Shown: positions 35,238 through 45,331, counted from the stretch's first letter. The stretch: 64,000 bases of DNA from Treponema maltophilum ATCC 51939 (GCF_000413055.1 NZ_KE332518.1:2047583-2111582); one strand, 5' to 3'. The notes: generated by a model from the sequence alone, not told the origin. A program made the numbers and translations.

Positions 35238-36033
35238 CGGAAGCGGCCTCCCCGCCCAAATAAGCTTTTATAACCGCGGGATTTTTTTGAATGTCCGCAG
35301 GTTTCCCTTCGGCAATAATCCGGCCGTAATCGAGCACAATGAGCCGCTCGCAAATTCCCATAACCAAATTCATATCGTGTTCTATAAGCAAAATCGTAAG
35401 GCCGAATTCCTTGCGGATAAACGCGATAAGCTGCATAAGTTCGGCCGTTTCCTGCGGATTCATTCCGGCGGCCGGTTCATCCAAAAGCAAAAGCAAGGGA
35501 TTGGCGGCCAAAGCGCGGCAAATTTCAAGTTTGCGCTGTTCGCCGTAGGGAAGATTTTTTGCAAGTTCGTCTTTTTTATCCGCCATTTTGAACAGCGACA
35601 AAAGAGAACCTGCCTTTTCCTTCATGTGCTGTTCGTCTTTGTAAAAGCGTCCCGTGCGCAGCACCACGTCGAACGGGTTTACCTTGCGGCTCCCGTGCAG
35701 GGCAATGCGGATATTGTCTTCGGCGCTCAAATTGCCGAACAGGCGGATATTTTGAAAGGTACGCGCAATGCCGATGCGGTTCAATTTATCGCTCGAAAGC
35801 TTTTCGACGCTGTGCACGCGCCGTTTTTTGTCCCAAAAGTCAATGCTGCCTTCGGTAGGCATATATATGCCGGAAAGCATATTGAACACCGTTGTTTTTC
35901 CGGCGCCGTTCGGCCCGATTAAGCCGACCAGTTCGCCCTTATTCAACATGCAGGAAAAATTGCTCACCGCGCGCAAACCGCCGAATACGATGGAAATATC
36001 GTTTACCTGCATGAGCAATGTGCTATTGTCCAT
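35230..36033 (-). CDS. livG: Branched-chain amino-acid ABC transporter ATPase LivG
   Basis: 267 residues. Walker A GPNGAGKTTVFNMLSG, the LivG-specific RTFQNIRLF, signature-like LPYGEQRKLEICRALA and Walker B LLLLDEPAAGMNP. The LSGGQ motif is replaced by LPYGEQR, as is usual for LivG. It overlaps livM upstream by 11 nt and livF downstream by 8 nt, giving tight coupling in the operon. Confidence 0.93.
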   Translation of the reverse strand: MDNSTLLMQVNDISIVFGGLRAVSNFSCMLNKGELVGLIGPNGAGKTTVFNMLSGIYMPTEGSIDFWDKKRRVHSVEKLSSDKLNRIGIARTFQNIRLFGNLSAEDNIRIALHGSRKVNPFDVVLRTGRFYKDEQHMKEKAGSLLSLFKMADKKDELAKNLPYGEQRKLEICRALAANPLLLLLDEPAAGMNPQETAELMQLIAFIRKEFGLTILLIEHDMNLVMGICERLIVLDYGRIIAEGKPADIQKNPAVIKAYLGGEAASDA

Positions 36034-37057
36034 CGGAGGCCTCCGTTTTTGCGCGTTTTTTTAAGCCGCTGCGCGTCATAAGGCGAACCTTGTCCCACAG
36101 GGCAACAAAGGAAAGTTCTTTCATACCCAAAAGTCCCTGCGGCCGGAACAGCATAACAAAGATTAAAATCAGCGGATAAATAAGCAGCCGGAAGTCTTTC
36201 AGGAAGCGCAAAAATTCCTGCAAAAAAGTAAGCACAAAGGAGGCGATAACGGAACCGGTTAAAGAGCCCATACCGCCGAGAACGACAAAAATCAAGTAGT
36301 CGATGCTTCGGTTAAAGGATGCGAGGTCGGGTTTTATAAAGCCGATGAAGGGCGCATACAAAGCGCCGCCGATGCCGGCGATAAAAGAGGCGATCACAAA
36401 GCCGATCATTTTATAGCGGAATACGCCGATGCCGCTTGAAGATGCGGCGATCTCGTCTTCGCGCACGGCAAGAATCGCCCTGCCGTAGGTTGAACGCAAA
36501 AAATTCTGCACCAAAGCGATAATCAATATTAAAGAGCCGATGATAACCAGCCACGAAAGTTCGGGCGACAACGAAAGCAGTACCGCTGCCGGAGCGGTAA
36601 AACGCTTGCCGTTCGCCCCGCCGGTAATCTGCTTAAAATTGATTAAAAATACGCGTATGATTTCGCCGAAGCCGAGCGTTACGATCGCAAGGTAGTCGCC
36701 CGTAAGCTTTAAAGTCGGAAAGCCTATTAAAAAACCGGCGAAGGCGGTTATAAGGCCTGCGGCAAGAATCGCGAGCGGCAAAGGAAAACCCGCCGTTTCG
36801 GTTAAGATAATGGCCGAATACGCTCCGATCGCCATAAAACCGGCTTGTCCGAGCGAAAGCTGACCTGTAATACCGCACACGATATTGACGCTGAGCGCCA
36901 TAACGGCATTGATGCCGCCGAGCGTGATGATCTGCGCCGTGTACGCGTCGATAACGGAAAAATGTATTAAAACAGTCGGAAGTAATAAAAAAAACAAAGC
37001 AAAGGCCGCGGGTACGGCCGTATTTTTAAAAGAACGGACGCCTTTTGCCATAATCAC
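36023..37057 (-). CDS. livM: Branched-chain amino-acid ABC transporter permease LivM
   Basis: 344 residues with about nine membrane helices. The family motif GQLSLGQAGFMAIGAYSA appears at ~65-82, and the coupling segment GRAILAVREDEIAASSSGI at ~192-210. It forms the membrane channel with LivH. The start overlaps the livH stop by 4 nt (ATGA). The C-terminal tail after residue ~320 is basic and longer than usual. Confidence 0.92.
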   Translation of the reverse strand: MIMAKGVRSFKNTAVPAAFALFFLLLPTVLIHFSVIDAYTAQIITLGGINAVMALSVNIVCGITGQLSLGQAGFMAIGAYSAIILTETAGFPLPLAILAAGLITAFAGFLIGFPTLKLTGDYLAIVTLGFGEIIRVFLINFKQITGGANGKRFTAPAAVLLSLSPELSWLVIIGSLILIIALVQNFLRSTYGRAILAVREDEIAASSSGIGVFRYKMIGFVIASFIAGIGGALYAPFIGFIKPDLASFNRSIDYLIFVVLGGMGSLTGSVIASFVLTFLQEFLRFLKDFRLLIYPLILIFVMLFRPQGLLGMKELSFVALWDKVRLMTRSGLKKRAKTEASDGQ

Positions 37058-37953
37058 ACCTTTTCACGCTTTGTACTGCCCATAAGGCCCGTGGGCTTAA
37101 CCAGCAGTATGATAATTAAAATTGCAAACGATATGGCATCGGCAAATTGGGAAGATAAAAAGCCCTTTGTAAACGTTTCGGCAATACCGAGGATATAACC
37201 GCCGAGCATGGCGCCCGGAACCGATCCGATGCCGCCCAAAACGGCCGCGACAAAGGCTTTTAAGCCCGGCATGGTTCCCATAACCGGCTCAACCTGCGGG
37301 TATGCGGTCGCATACAAAATACCGCCGGCTGCGGCAAGAACGGCGCCGAGCGCAAAGGTAAACGCAATCGTTTTATCGACCGAAATCCCCATGAGACTTG
37401 CCGCCTGCATGTCGAACGATACCGCACGCATCGCCTTTCCCGTTTTTGTTTTATTGATAATGTAATTGAGTACAATCATCAAAAAAGCGGACAAGAGAAT
37501 AACGATAAGGTCGATATTCGAAACGGAAATCGATCCTATATCGATGTTGACGGTTTGCGGCGTCGGGTACTGGCGGGGTTCGGGTCCCATAAACGGAAGA
37601 ACGCGCGCACCGTTTTGCAAAATCAGCGAAACGGCGATCGCCGTAATCAGCGAATTAAGGCGGGGCGCACTTCTCAGCGGACGGTACGCAAAGCGTTCTA
37701 TTAAAACGGCGATTAAAGCACACATCGCCATGGCAAAAACAAAAGCAATCAACAAGAATACGGGAGTTGCACCCCACGAGGCCAAAATAAAGAAGCCGCA
37801 ATATGCCCCGATCATAAGAATATCGCCGTGCGCAAAGTTAATCAACTTTACGATACCGTAGACCATCGTATAGCCTAAGGCGATAAGGGCGTACATGCTG
37901 CCAAGCGACAAACCGTTGACAAGCTGCCGAATAATCATATTGCCGACTTCCAT
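37054..37953 (-). CDS. livH: Branched-chain amino-acid ABC transporter permease LivH
   Basis: 299 residues, about eight membrane helices. Typical LivH features: QLVNGLSLGSMYALIALGYTMVYGIVKLINFAHGD near the N-terminus, GKAMRAVSFDMQAASLMGI at the coupling helix, and the closing FVAAVLGGIGSVPGAMLGG. It lies 38 nt downstream of the binding-protein gene and continues into livM. Confidence 0.92.
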   Translation of the reverse strand: MEVGNMIIRQLVNGLSLGSMYALIALGYTMVYGIVKLINFAHGDILMIGAYCGFFILASWGATPVFLLIAFVFAMAMCALIAVLIERFAYRPLRSAPRLNSLITAIAVSLILQNGARVLPFMGPEPRQYPTPQTVNIDIGSISVSNIDLIVILLSAFLMIVLNYIINKTKTGKAMRAVSFDMQAASLMGISVDKTIAFTFALGAVLAAAGGILYATAYPQVEPVMGTMPGLKAFVAAVLGGIGSVPGAMLGGYILGIAETFTKGFLSSQFADAISFAILIIILLVKPTGLMGSTKREKV

Positions 37954-37991
37954 AGCTGCTCCCGCACTCCTATACCGATAAATAAATCTTT

Positions 37992-39134
37992 TTAAGGATT
38001 GACGGTCGTTTTATACACCGGAGCAATCTTGCCGTCTTTTTTAACGATTTCCATTATAACTGCCGATTTAACGGGATTACGATTTGCATCGAAAGTCAAA
38101 TTGCCGGTTACGTAGGTACCGTTCGTCTTTGCAAGCGCGTCGCGTAAAGCGGTCGAATTCGTCGTCGTGCCGGCTTTTTCGGCGGCATCTTTCAATAAAT
38201 AGACACAGTCGTACGCCAAAGCCGCAAAGGAAGCGGGATTTGCATGATAGCGCGCGGTATAAGCCGCAACGAATTTACGTACGAGCGGTTCGGTCGAATC
38301 TCCGGCATAGTGGTCCGAATAAAAACCCTTGAGAACTTCATCACCCGCATTATCCACAAGACCGCCCCAGCCGTCGCCGCCGACAATTTCCGTATTTATG
38401 CCCTGAGAACGCAGCTGTTTTGCAATGAGCGAAACGACTCCGTAGTAATCGGGTATGTACACAACATCGGGGTTCGCACTTTTAATCTTCGTCAACTGAG
38501 CTCTGAAGTTTTTATCGCCGGTGCTGTACGATTCGGCGGCAACAAGGGTTCCGCCCGCTTTTTCAAAGGCGATTTTAAAGTTTTCATATAAACCGACCGA
38601 ATAATCGTTCGCCACGTCGTACAAAACGGCAGCGCGTTTTTTGCCCAAATTCTGTGCGGCAAAGCGGCCGCCGACCGTTCCCTGAAAGGGGTCGATAAAA
38701 CACGCACGGAACACAAAGTCGCCCGCGCTCGTTATGCTCGGAAGCGTCGCCGCGGGAGCAATCAAAACAACCTTTTGCGCTTGTGCCAAAGAGGTAATGG
38801 CGGCCGTTGCTCCGGACGTAAGGGAACCGATTATAACCTTTACCTTATCTTTTGTAACCAATTTTTTATACGCGTTGACCGTTTTTTCGGGGTTGCCTTC
38901 ATCGTCTTCCGAAATAAGCACAACCTGTTTGCCGGCAATACCGCCTGCAGCGTTTATTTCGGCAATGGCGAGTTCTATACCGTTGCGCGCTTCAATACCG
39001 TATACCGCAACCTGTCCCGAAAGGGGAAAAATTCCGCCGATCGCAAAGGTATCGGCCTTTTTTGCTCCGCCCAAAAACAAAAACGCTGCAAGGCACAGCA
39101 GAGCGCCGGCGGCCGCTTTTAATTTCTTTTTCAT
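37992..39134 (-). CDS. livK: Branched-chain amino-acid ABC transporter substrate-binding protein
   Basis: 380 residues. A signal peptide (AGALLCLAAFLFLGG) precedes a two-lobe periplasmic binding fold of the leucine-binding type: IGGIFPLSGQVAVYGIEARNGIELA, then VKVIIGSLTSGATAAI and VVYIPDYYGVVSLIAKQL. The ligand is a branched-chain or similar amino acid; specificity cannot be read. The start is set at 39134 by the GGAGGTTTATTATG site, not the in-frame 39233. No lipobox cysteine is present, unlike many spirochaete binding proteins. First gene of the liv operon. Confidence 0.9.
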   Translation of the reverse strand: MKKKLKAAAGALLCLAAFLFLGGAKKADTFAIGGIFPLSGQVAVYGIEARNGIELAIAEINAAGGIAGKQVVLISEDDEGNPEKTVNAYKKLVTKDKVKVIIGSLTSGATAAITSLAQAQKVVLIAPAATLPSITSAGDFVFRACFIDPFQGTVGGRFAAQNLGKKRAAVLYDVANDYSVGLYENFKIAFEKAGGTLVAAESYSTGDKNFRAQLTKIKSANPDVVYIPDYYGVVSLIAKQLRSQGINTEIVGGDGWGGLVDNAGDEVLKGFYSDHYAGDSTEPLVRKFVAAYTARYHANPASFAALAYDCVYLLKDAAEKAGTTTNSTALRDALAKTNGTYVTGNLTFDANRNPVKSAVIMEIVKKDGKIAPVYKTTVNP

Positions 39135-39185
39135 AATAAACCTCCATAATCTCCGCGATTTACAAGAATACGTAATAAGAATATC

Positions 39186-39214
39186 AGTATACAAATAAAA
39201 AAACGTCATGTCTA
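39186..39214 (-). promoter_or_regulatory. liv operon promoter
   Basis: -35 TAGACA (39214-39209), 17-nt spacer and -10 TATACT (39191-39186) on the minus strand, giving a start near 39179 and a leader of about 45 nt ahead of livK. Confidence 0.6.
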
Positions 39215-39396
39215 TAGTTTGCTGTAGCTCCACTGAAGTTTTTTACGTATACTAAAAACGCAATATTGACCACTGAAGCGAAAAAAAAGAGAGGCGCCGA
39301 GAACTTTCATTCCCGTTCCTCTCCCTCTCGGGCCCGGCCGAATGTACCGGAAACCGCTTAAGTCAAAAGCCGCTTTCGGCATCCAACTTTGTCCGC

Positions 39397-39579
39397 TTAT
39401 AGAACCGCGCTTTTGCCATTTTTAATGGCGGCATTGCAGAATTTGCACACGGCGATTTTCTGCCCTTCAACTTCGTGTTCATACAGCGTTTTTATATTTT
39501 CTTTTTTACAGCGTCCGCAAACGCCGCGTCCGTGATTCGCTAAAGAGCGGATGCCTTTGCCGCGATGTGATTTCGACAT
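39397..39579 (-). CDS. Small basic zinc-ribbon protein after rplQ
   Basis: 60 residues. A basic N-terminus (SKSHRGKGIRSLANHGRG) is followed by two CxxC pairs, C21-x2-C24 and C45-x2-C48, as in zinc-ribbon ribosomal or RNA-binding proteins. It lies 102 nt downstream of rplQ at the end of the ribosomal cluster, with ribosome site GGAGG. I do not recognise a named family. A ribosome-associated role is inferred from charge, zinc site and place. Confidence 0.65.
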   Translation of the reverse strand: MSKSHRGKGIRSLANHGRGVCGRCKKENIKTLYEHEVEGQKIAVCKFCNAAIKNGKSAVL

Positions 39580-39681
39580 AATTCCTCCATAAATGTGCGG
39601 GCTTGCAAGGCAAACCCGGAATAAAAAGCAGCGGAAACCGCATAAAGCGGTCTCCGTGCACCGGCGTCAATCGGCTTTTTT

Positions 39682-40350
39682 TTAGACACTTTCCGAAGAA
39701 GCATCACCCGAAACGGCTTTTCCGGCGGCCTTTTTTGCGCCGGCTTTAGCGGCTTTAGGCTTCTCCGCTTTAGCGGCCTTAGGCTTGGCTTCTTTAGGTT
39801 TGTCCGCTTTAGCGACGGCTTTTTCCGCGGGAGCTTTAGCCTTACTTGAAGCCGAATCTTTTACCGCCTTGGCTTTCGGCTTTGCGTCGGTCTTAGCCTT
39901 CGTATCGGCCTTTTCCGTGCCTTTGGCTTTGGGAGCGGCCTTTGCGCCTTTTTCGTCTTTTTTTGCGTCTTTATCTTTTGAAGATGTGTCGAGTTTGTAA
40001 TCCACCAATTCGAGAATAACCAAGTCGGCCGCATCGCCCTGGCGGAAACCCAACTTTAAGATGCGGGTGTAGCCGCCGTTGCGTTCTTTCATGCGCGGTC
40101 CGATATCGGTAAACAATTTTGCCAAAATTACTTCGTCGGCGATAAAGCGCGCCGCTTGACGGCGGTTGTGAACGCTGTCGACCTTACTTCGCGTAATAAG
40201 TTTTTCCGCGGCTTTGCGCACTTCAAGCGCCTTAGCCTTCGTCGTCGTGATCCGCTCGTATCTGAACAGCGACGTTACCATGTTCCGCGACATTGCCCGG
40301 CGGTGAGACGCCGTGCGGGAAAGGGGATTAAATCCGTTTTTATGATTCAT
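39682..40350 (-). CDS. rplQ: 50S ribosomal protein L17 with long Lys/Ala tail
   Basis: 222 residues. The first ~118 are a standard L17 ([22 protein letters not shown]...[24 protein letters not shown]). L17 normally ends about there. The remaining ~100 residues are a low-complexity Lys/Ala/Pro/Glu tail with repeats such as [20 protein letters not shown] similar added tail occurs on S3 in this window. The gene overlaps the end of rpoA by 11 nt. Confidence 0.95.
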   Translation of the reverse strand: MNHKNGFNPLSRTASHRRAMSRNMVTSLFRYERITTTKAKALEVRKAAEKLITRSKVDSVHNRRQAARFIADEVILAKLFTDIGPRMKERNGGYTRILKLGFRQGDAADLVILELVDYKLDTSSKDKDAKKDEKGAKAAPKAKGTEKADTKAKTDAKPKAKAVKDSASSKAKAPAEKAVAKADKPKEAKPKAAKAEKPKAAKAGAKKAAGKAVSGDASSESV

Positions 40351-41395
40351 CTGATTCTTCCTTTTTCTTCGTTAAATTTACCGCATTTTTCAGATGACTG
40401 TAATCCGTCATACCGAGATTAAGGTTCCATTCAAGGAGTTTATCCTTGATTTCGGACAAACTTTTTTTGCCGAAGTTGCGGGTTTTGGCAATATCGTCTT
40501 CCGTCTTTTTCGTCAGTTCGCCGATTGTATGGATGTTGGCGTTTTTCAGACAGTTCGAAGACCGCACCGAAAGTTCGAGTTCTTCAACCGGCGTGTTCAA
40601 AAGCTGTTTGATCCGCTCGTCGCCCTCGTCGATTTCATCGCCGCGGCCGATTTCGCTGTCGTTAAAATTGATGAAAATCGAAAAATGATCTTTTGCGATT
40701 TTCGCGGCTTCGGCAAGAGCGTCTTCGGGACTGACGCTGCCGTCGGTCCATATTTCCATAACAAGCTTATCGTAATCGTTGCGCTGACCGACGCGGCAGG
40801 GCTCGATTGCGTACTTTACCTTCGATATGGGCGTAAAAATCGCGTCCATCGGAATCGTTCCGACAACTTCGATATAGCGTTCGTTTTCTTCGGCGGGAAC
40901 GTAGCCGCGTCCCAAATCGACTTGAATTTCGAATTCGAGGCGGGCATTATCCATCATCGTAAAAACGTGCACGCCCTTCGACATCACTTGAAGCTGGGGA
41001 GCGCGTTCGAACATATCGCCGGAAATCTTTCCCGGTCCTTTAAATTCGAATAAAAACGTTTCCTGTTCCGTATCGCCGTCAAGCTTAAAGCGGATTTGCT
41101 TCAGATTGTTCAGTACTTCCAGCGCGTCTTCAACCACATCGGGAATACTTTCGAATTCGCTGGAAATAACATGCGGAACGCCGTCGGTATCATACGACGT
41201 GATACGGACCGACGTAACCGCATATCCTTGAATACTGGAAAGCAGCACCCGGCGCAGCGTATTTCCGACCGTAGTACCGAAACCGGGTTCGAAGGGATAA
41301 GCGGTAAACTTTCCGTAGTTCGGATTCGTTTCAATATGCTCAAATGTAATCCCTTTCGGTGTTTTAAATCCCTGCAACAGATTTTTACGGGCCAT
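40340..41395 (-). CDS. rpoA: RNA polymerase alpha subunit
   Basis: 351 residues. The N-terminal assembly domain is recognisable ([41 protein letters not shown]). The C-terminal domain (~265-335) contains the UP-element/activator surface [42 protein letters not shown]. It follows rpsK by 137 nt, a gap holding a possible internal promoter (TATAAT, 41508-41503) and a CGGAAAAATTTTCCG palindrome. Confidence 0.96.
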   Translation of the reverse strand: MARKNLLQGFKTPKGITFEHIETNPNYGKFTAYPFEPGFGTTVGNTLRRVLLSSIQGYAVTSVRITSYDTDGVPHVISSEFESIPDVVEDALEVLNNLKQIRFKLDGDTEQETFLFEFKGPGKISGDMFERAPQLQVMSKGVHVFTMMDNARLEFEIQVDLGRGYVPAEENERYIEVVGTIPMDAIFTPISKVKYAIEPCRVGQRNDYDKLVMEIWTDGSVSPEDALAEAAKIAKDHFSIFINFNDSEIGRGDEIDEGDERIKQLLNTPVEELELSVRSSNCLKNANIHTIGELTKKTEDDIAKTRNFGKKSLSEIKDKLLEWNLNLGMTDYSHLKNAVNLTKKKEESDES

Positions 41396-41502
41396 CGGGA
41401 CTCCTTATCGTTTCGAATAAAGCGCGATTACGGATCGCTTTTTGCAAGCAAAATCCGTTACATCGGCTCGCTGCGGCTGCGGCCGAAACCGTATACCGCA
41501 AC

Positions 41503-41531
41503 ATTATATAGTAAACCGGAAAAATTTTCCG
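41503..41531 (-). promoter_or_regulatory. Possible internal promoter/hairpin ahead of rpoA
   Basis: In the rpsK-rpoA gap, -10 TATAAT (41508-41503) lies just downstream of the palindrome CGGAAAAATTTTCCG (41517-41531). The -35 is poor. It could give rpoA-rplQ separate transcription. The palindrome could attenuate read-through from the upstream genes. Confidence 0.4.
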
Positions 41532-41532
41532 A

Positions 41533-41913
41533 TTACATACGGCGTGTTTTGCGCGGGCGGCAACCGTTGTGGGGAATCGGCGTAACATCGCTGATGGATT
41601 TTACTTTTAAGCCGAGAGCTCCCAAAGAACGGACGGCAGATTCCCTGCCGACGCCCGGGCCTTTTACAAAAACGTGAACTTCGCGCAAACCGTAGCTGAC
41701 CGCTTTTTGCACGGCGGTTTCGGCTACCGACTGAGCGGCAAAGGGCGTCGATTTTTTTGCGCCTCTAAAGCCCAATCCGCCGGAAGAAGCCCACGAAAGC
41801 GCGTTTCCCTGCAAATCGGTAATGGTGATAATCGTGTTGTTGAACGTCGCTTGAATATAGACATTACCTTCGTATACGGTCTTTTTTTCTTTCCGTTTTT
41901 TTACAGTCGCCAT
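41533..41913 (-). CDS. rpsK: 30S ribosomal protein S11
   Basis: 126 residues. Binds the 16S platform and contacts mRNA at the E site. Typical sequence: [44 protein letters not shown] and the C-terminal [18 protein letters not shown]. It follows rpsM by 16 nt within the cluster. Confidence 0.97.
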   Translation of the reverse strand: MATVKKRKEKKTVYEGNVYIQATFNNTIITITDLQGNALSWASSGGLGFRGAKKSTPFAAQSVAETAVQKAVSYGLREVHVFVKGPGVGRESAVRSLGALGLKVKSISDVTPIPHNGCRPRKTRRM

Positions 41914-41929
41914 TTATACTGCCTCCACC

Positions 41930-42295
41930 TTATTTCTTCTTGCCGGCAACGGTCTTTTTCTTACCTTTGCGGGTGCGTGCGTTTGTGCGGGTGCGCTGTC
42001 CGCGGACAGGAAGCCCTTTTCTGTGCCGGAAGCCGCGATAGCAGCCGATATCCATAAGGCGTTTAATGTTCAATCCGATTTCGGAGCGCAAACGTCCTTC
42101 AACTTTATACTCGCCGTCTATGAGCGTACGCAAAGCCGCAACTTCATCCTGCGAAAGATCGTTCATCATGCGTTCCGGATCTATTTTCGTTTTCGCGCAG
42201 ATTTCGGCGGCGGAAGAACGTCCGATTCCGTAAATATACGTCAATGCGATATTGACATGTTTATTAGGGAGGTCAACTCCCGCAATTCGAGCCAT
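41930..42295 (-). CDS. rpsM: 30S ribosomal protein S13
   Basis: 121 residues. Head protein that contacts L5 and the P-site tRNA. Recognised from [24 protein letters not shown], the central [28 protein letters not shown] and the Lys-rich end. It lies 17 nt after rpmJ and 16 nt before rpsK. Confidence 0.97.
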   Translation of the reverse strand: MARIAGVDLPNKHVNIALTYIYGIGRSSAAEICAKTKIDPERMMNDLSQDEVAALRTLIDGEYKVEGRLRSEIGLNIKRLMDIGCYRGFRHRKGLPVRGQRTRTNARTRKGKKKTVAGKKK

Positions 42296-42312
42296 TCAAC
42301 TACTCCTTGGGC

Positions 42313-42426
42313 TCAGCCCTGGCGCTGTTTATGCTTGGGGTTGGAACAAATAATCCGGACAACGCCGGCTCTTTTGATTACCTTGCATTTGTCGCAAATA
42401 GGCTTTACACTTGTTCGTACTTTCAT
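42313..42426 (-). CDS. rpmJ: 50S ribosomal protein L36
   Basis: 37 residues, the normal length. The sequence begins [15 protein letters not shown] and ends NPKHKQRQG, with the C-x2-C...C...H zinc set of the zinc-type L36. Too short for most gene finders, but its place between secY and rpsM is the usual one. Ribosome site AGGAG is 6-7 nt before ATG. Confidence 0.95.
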   Translation of the reverse strand: MKVRTSVKPICDKCKVIKRAGVVRIICSNPKHKQRQG

Positions 42427-42454
42427 AGTAACTCCTGTTTAACTAAACGCTGTG

Positions 42455-43777
42455 CTACAGATTGCGCGAGCGCAGTCTTCCTTTTTTTACCAAACCGTCA
42501 TGGTGGTGCATTTTGAGCAGCGCTTCAATTTGGCTCATTGTGTCCAAGTCGACGCCGACTAAAATCAAAAGCGAAGTACCGCCCATAAGCATGGAAATAT
42601 TTTGCGGAAAGCCGAACGCATTTTGAATAACGGTCGGAATAACCGCAATAATTGCAAGGTACAAAGAACCGGGCAGCACAAGCCGGTTCAAAACCTTTTG
42701 CATATACTCTTCCGTTTTGTCCGTTCTGATGCCGGGAATCGAACCGCCGTTTTCCCGAATATTTTTTGCGATTTCGGTGGGGTTTAAAGTTACCTGTGTA
42801 TAAAAATACGCAAAAAATATAATCAAAAGCACGAGCAAAACATTATACAGCAAACCTGCAGGCGAAAGCACGGCCGCAACCCTGCTCAGCCAGCGTACGT
42901 TCGGTCCCAAACTCGAAGCAATCTGCAAAGGGAACGTTAAAAACGAAGAAGCAAAGATGATCGGAATAACGCCCGACGGATTGATTTTAAAAGGAATGTA
43001 CATGCTTTGGCCGCCGTACATTTTGCGGCCGATAACGCGCTTTGCATAGTGAACGGGGATTTTGCGCTCGCCCTGCTGTTCGTACACGACAAAGGCGATA
43101 ATGGCGACAAACATCACGAGCACGACAACGCTTTTTACAAGCATTTGGCTGCCCTGCTCATTTATGAGTTTTCCCAATTCATACACGGCCGAAGGAAGAC
43201 GGGCAACGATACCGGCAAAGATAATCATCGAGATTCCGTTGCCGATTCCGCGTTCCGTTATTTGTTCGCCCAGCCAAATCGTTATCATGGTGCCCGTCGT
43301 AACGGTCAATACGAAAAGCACTCTGAATAAAACGCCGTTCGAAATAACGACGGCACCGGGAACGTAATACGCGTAAGCCGTAAGAGCCGAAGCCTGCAAA
43401 ATACACACAAATACCGTACCGATTCTCGTCCATGCCTGAAACTTTTTTTGGCCGCCGTCTTCCTGTACAATCCGTTTTAAACTCGGAAAAATAATCAGCG
43501 CAAGCTGCATGATAATCTGAGTCGAAATGTAGGGCATAACGCCGAGCATAAATACCGAAAAGTTTGAAAAAGCGCCGCCGGCAAAAAAGTCCATATAATC
43601 CACAAAGGGATTGCCCTTCGTCAGCGAAGAAAAATACGCCGTCAACGCATGAGGGCTGATTCCCGGTACGGTCAGTACGCTGCCGAGTCTGAAAACGGCA
43701 AGAATTATTACGGTAAAAAAGACGCGGTCGCGCAGTTCCTTTACCCTGAACATATTGACAATAGGATTATTCGCCAT
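42455..43777 (-). CDS. secY: Protein translocase subunit SecY
   Basis: 440 residues with ten membrane helices. Central pore of the Sec translocon, which exports the many signal-peptide and lipoprotein products seen in this window. Recognisable: FRLGSVLTVPGI, the GIMPYI-like GVMPYISTQIIMQL, GIGNGISMIIFAGIVARLP, and late loop NPTEIAKNIRENGGSIPGIR. It lies between rplO and rpmJ. Confidence 0.97.
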   Translation of the reverse strand: MANNPIVNMFRVKELRDRVFFTVIILAVFRLGSVLTVPGISPHALTAYFSSLTKGNPFVDYMDFFAGGAFSNFSVFMLGVMPYISTQIIMQLALIIFPSLKRIVQEDGGQKKFQAWTRIGTVFVCILQASALTAYAYYVPGAVVISNGVLFRVLFVLTVTTGTMITIWLGEQITERGIGNGISMIIFAGIVARLPSAVYELGKLINEQGSQMLVKSVVVLVMFVAIIAFVVYEQQGERKIPVHYAKRVIGRKMYGGQSMYIPFKINPSGVIPIIFASSFLTFPLQIASSLGPNVRWLSRVAAVLSPAGLLYNVLLVLLIIFFAYFYTQVTLNPTEIAKNIRENGGSIPGIRTDKTEEYMQKVLNRLVLPGSLYLAIIAVIPTVIQNAFGFPQNISMLMGGTSLLILVGVDLDTMSQIEALLKMHHHDGLVKKGRLRSRNL

Positions 43778-43792
43778 AATACACCCGCCGGA

Positions 43793-44248
43793 TTACTCGC
43801 CGGAAACGGAAACGCTTCCGCCGGCTTTTTCTATTTTTTCTTTTGCTCCCGCGGAAACCTTATCCGCGCAAACGGTCAGCTTTTTATCGACATCGCCGTT
43901 TCCGAGAATTTTCACCAAAAGCGCCGATTTTTTCAAAAGGCCCTTTTCGATGAGCGATTCGCGGTTAACGGTATCGCCTTCGGCAAATTTCGCGGCGATA
44001 AGCTCAAGGTTTACGACCGCATATTCTTTGCGGTACGGATAATTCGAAAAACCGCGGCGCGCAATGCGGCGGTACAGCGGCATTTGACCGCCTTCAAAAC
44101 CGACATAGGTTTTTCCGCCGGAACGGGATTGCTGTCCCTTATTGCCGCGGCCGGCAGTCGTTCCTCTTCCGGAAGACGAGCCTCGGCCGACGATGCGCTT
44201 TTTTTTGTTCGCACCCTGAGGCGCGGAAAGAACTAATTCAGACATCAT
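43793..44248 (-). CDS. rplO: 50S ribosomal protein L15
   Basis: 151 residues. Gly-rich N-terminus (RIVGRGSSSGRGTTAGRGNKGQQSRSGG), then GFEGGQMPLYRRIARRGF and the C-terminal AGAKEKIEKAGGSV typical of L15. It overlaps the rpmD stop by 4 nt. Confidence 0.97.
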   Translation of the reverse strand: MMSELVLSAPQGANKKKRIVGRGSSSGRGTTAGRGNKGQQSRSGGKTYVGFEGGQMPLYRRIARRGFSNYPYRKEYAVVNLELIAAKFAEGDTVNRESLIEKGLLKKSALLVKILGNGDVDKKLTVCADKVSAGAKEKIEKAGGSVSVSGE

Positions 44249-44433
44249 ATCTCCTCAACTTTTACCAAATGAGAAACGGATGCAACCATGCCTAAAACGG
44301 ACGGGGTCGGTTCCTGCTCCACAAAAGAGTCGATCTTCTTTAATCCCAAACAACGGACGGTCGCCCGCTTTGCGGGTTTTTGCCCGATCGTGCTTTTTAC
44401 AAGCGTTATTTTGATTTTTTTCGCTTTAGCCAT
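44245..44433 (-). CDS. rpmD: 50S ribosomal protein L30
   Basis: 62 residues, bacterial length. Contains KIKITLVKSTIGQKPAKRATVRCLGLKKI and the C-terminal GMVASVSHLVKVEE. Lies 3 nt after rpsE and overlaps rplO. Confidence 0.96.
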   Translation of the reverse strand: MAKAKKIKITLVKSTIGQKPAKRATVRCLGLKKIDSFVEQEPTPSVLGMVASVSHLVKVEEI

Positions 44434-44436
44434 TGT

Positions 44437-44949
44437 TTAACCCCACATATCCTTTAAATGTTTGCCCCGGTTTTTTGCAACCGTTGCGGCATCCATCAGG
44501 TTTTCAACCGCTTTAAAAGTCGCGCGCACTACGTTAACCGATGCGTTCGAGCCGAGCGATTTTGACATAACGTCGGTAGCGCCGGCCGCTTCCATAATGG
44601 CGCGCACCGGACCGCCGGCGATAATACCGGTTCCCGAACAGGCGGGAATCAAAAGCACGGAAGAACCCTTAAACTTTGCGGCACTTTCGTGCGGCAAGGT
44701 TCCGTGCCGCAGCGGCACCGTAATCATATTGCGCTTGGCCTTATCGATACTCTTTTTAATCGCTTCGGTAACGTCATTCGCTTTGCCGAACCCGTAGCCG
44801 ACGCGGCCTTTTTGATCACCGACAACCGTCAGCGCGGAAAAGGAAAAGCGGCGGCCGCCCTTTACGACTTTGGCGGTACGGTTCAGTTTTACAAGTTTTT
44901 CAACAAATTCTTTTTGCTGATCTCTATCATGATTTCTCTGGTGTTCCAT
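44437..44949 (-). CDS. rpsE: 30S ribosomal protein S5
   Basis: 170 residues. The double-stranded RNA-binding N-domain contains [31 protein letters not shown], followed by [17 protein letters not shown] and the C-domain [22 protein letters not shown]. Affects translational fidelity. Standard position between rplR and rpmD. Confidence 0.97.
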   Translation of the reverse strand: MEHQRNHDRDQQKEFVEKLVKLNRTAKVVKGGRRFSFSALTVVGDQKGRVGYGFGKANDVTEAIKKSIDKAKRNMITVPLRHGTLPHESAAKFKGSSVLLIPACSGTGIIAGGPVRAIMEAAGATDVMSKSLGSNASVNVVRATFKAVENLMDAATVAKNRGKHLKDMWG

Positions 44950-44957
44950 AGCTTCTC

Positions 44958-45320
44958 CTAGAATACGATTCCGGCTTTGCGGGCGCCGTCGGCAATGGCT
45001 TTTACTACGCCATGGTAGAGGTACCCGTTACGATCGAACACAACCGTCGTAATTTTCTTTTCGGAAAGACGCTTGCCCATCGCTTCGCCGATGGCCTCGC
45101 CGCCCTTGATATTGGGTTTAAGCGATGCAAAATCTTTTTCCAATGTGGAAACGGACGCAAGCGTTTTGCCTTCGTCGTCGTCGATAACCTGTACGTACAA
45201 ATTGCAATTGCTTTTCGTAACGGTCATACGGGGACGAGCTGCCGTTCCGCGCAGGTGTTTCCGAATATGAATTTTCCTTTTTAAGCGTTTCCGATTTTTA
45301 TCGTTTAATTTCTTAATCAT
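44958..45320 (-). CDS. rplR: 50S ribosomal protein L18
   Basis: 120 residues. Binds 5S rRNA in the central protuberance. Recognised by [35 protein letters not shown] and the end [16 protein letters not shown]-like segment. Start is ATG 45320 with an AAGGGTG ribosome site; a 3-residue longer start at 45329 has none. Confidence 0.96.
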   Translation of the reverse strand: MIKKLNDKNRKRLKRKIHIRKHLRGTAARPRMTVTKSNCNLYVQVIDDDEGKTLASVSTLEKDFASLKPNIKGGEAIGEAMGKRLSEKKITTVVFDRNGYLYHGVVKAIADGARKAGIVF

Positions 45321-45331
45321 AACAAACACCC

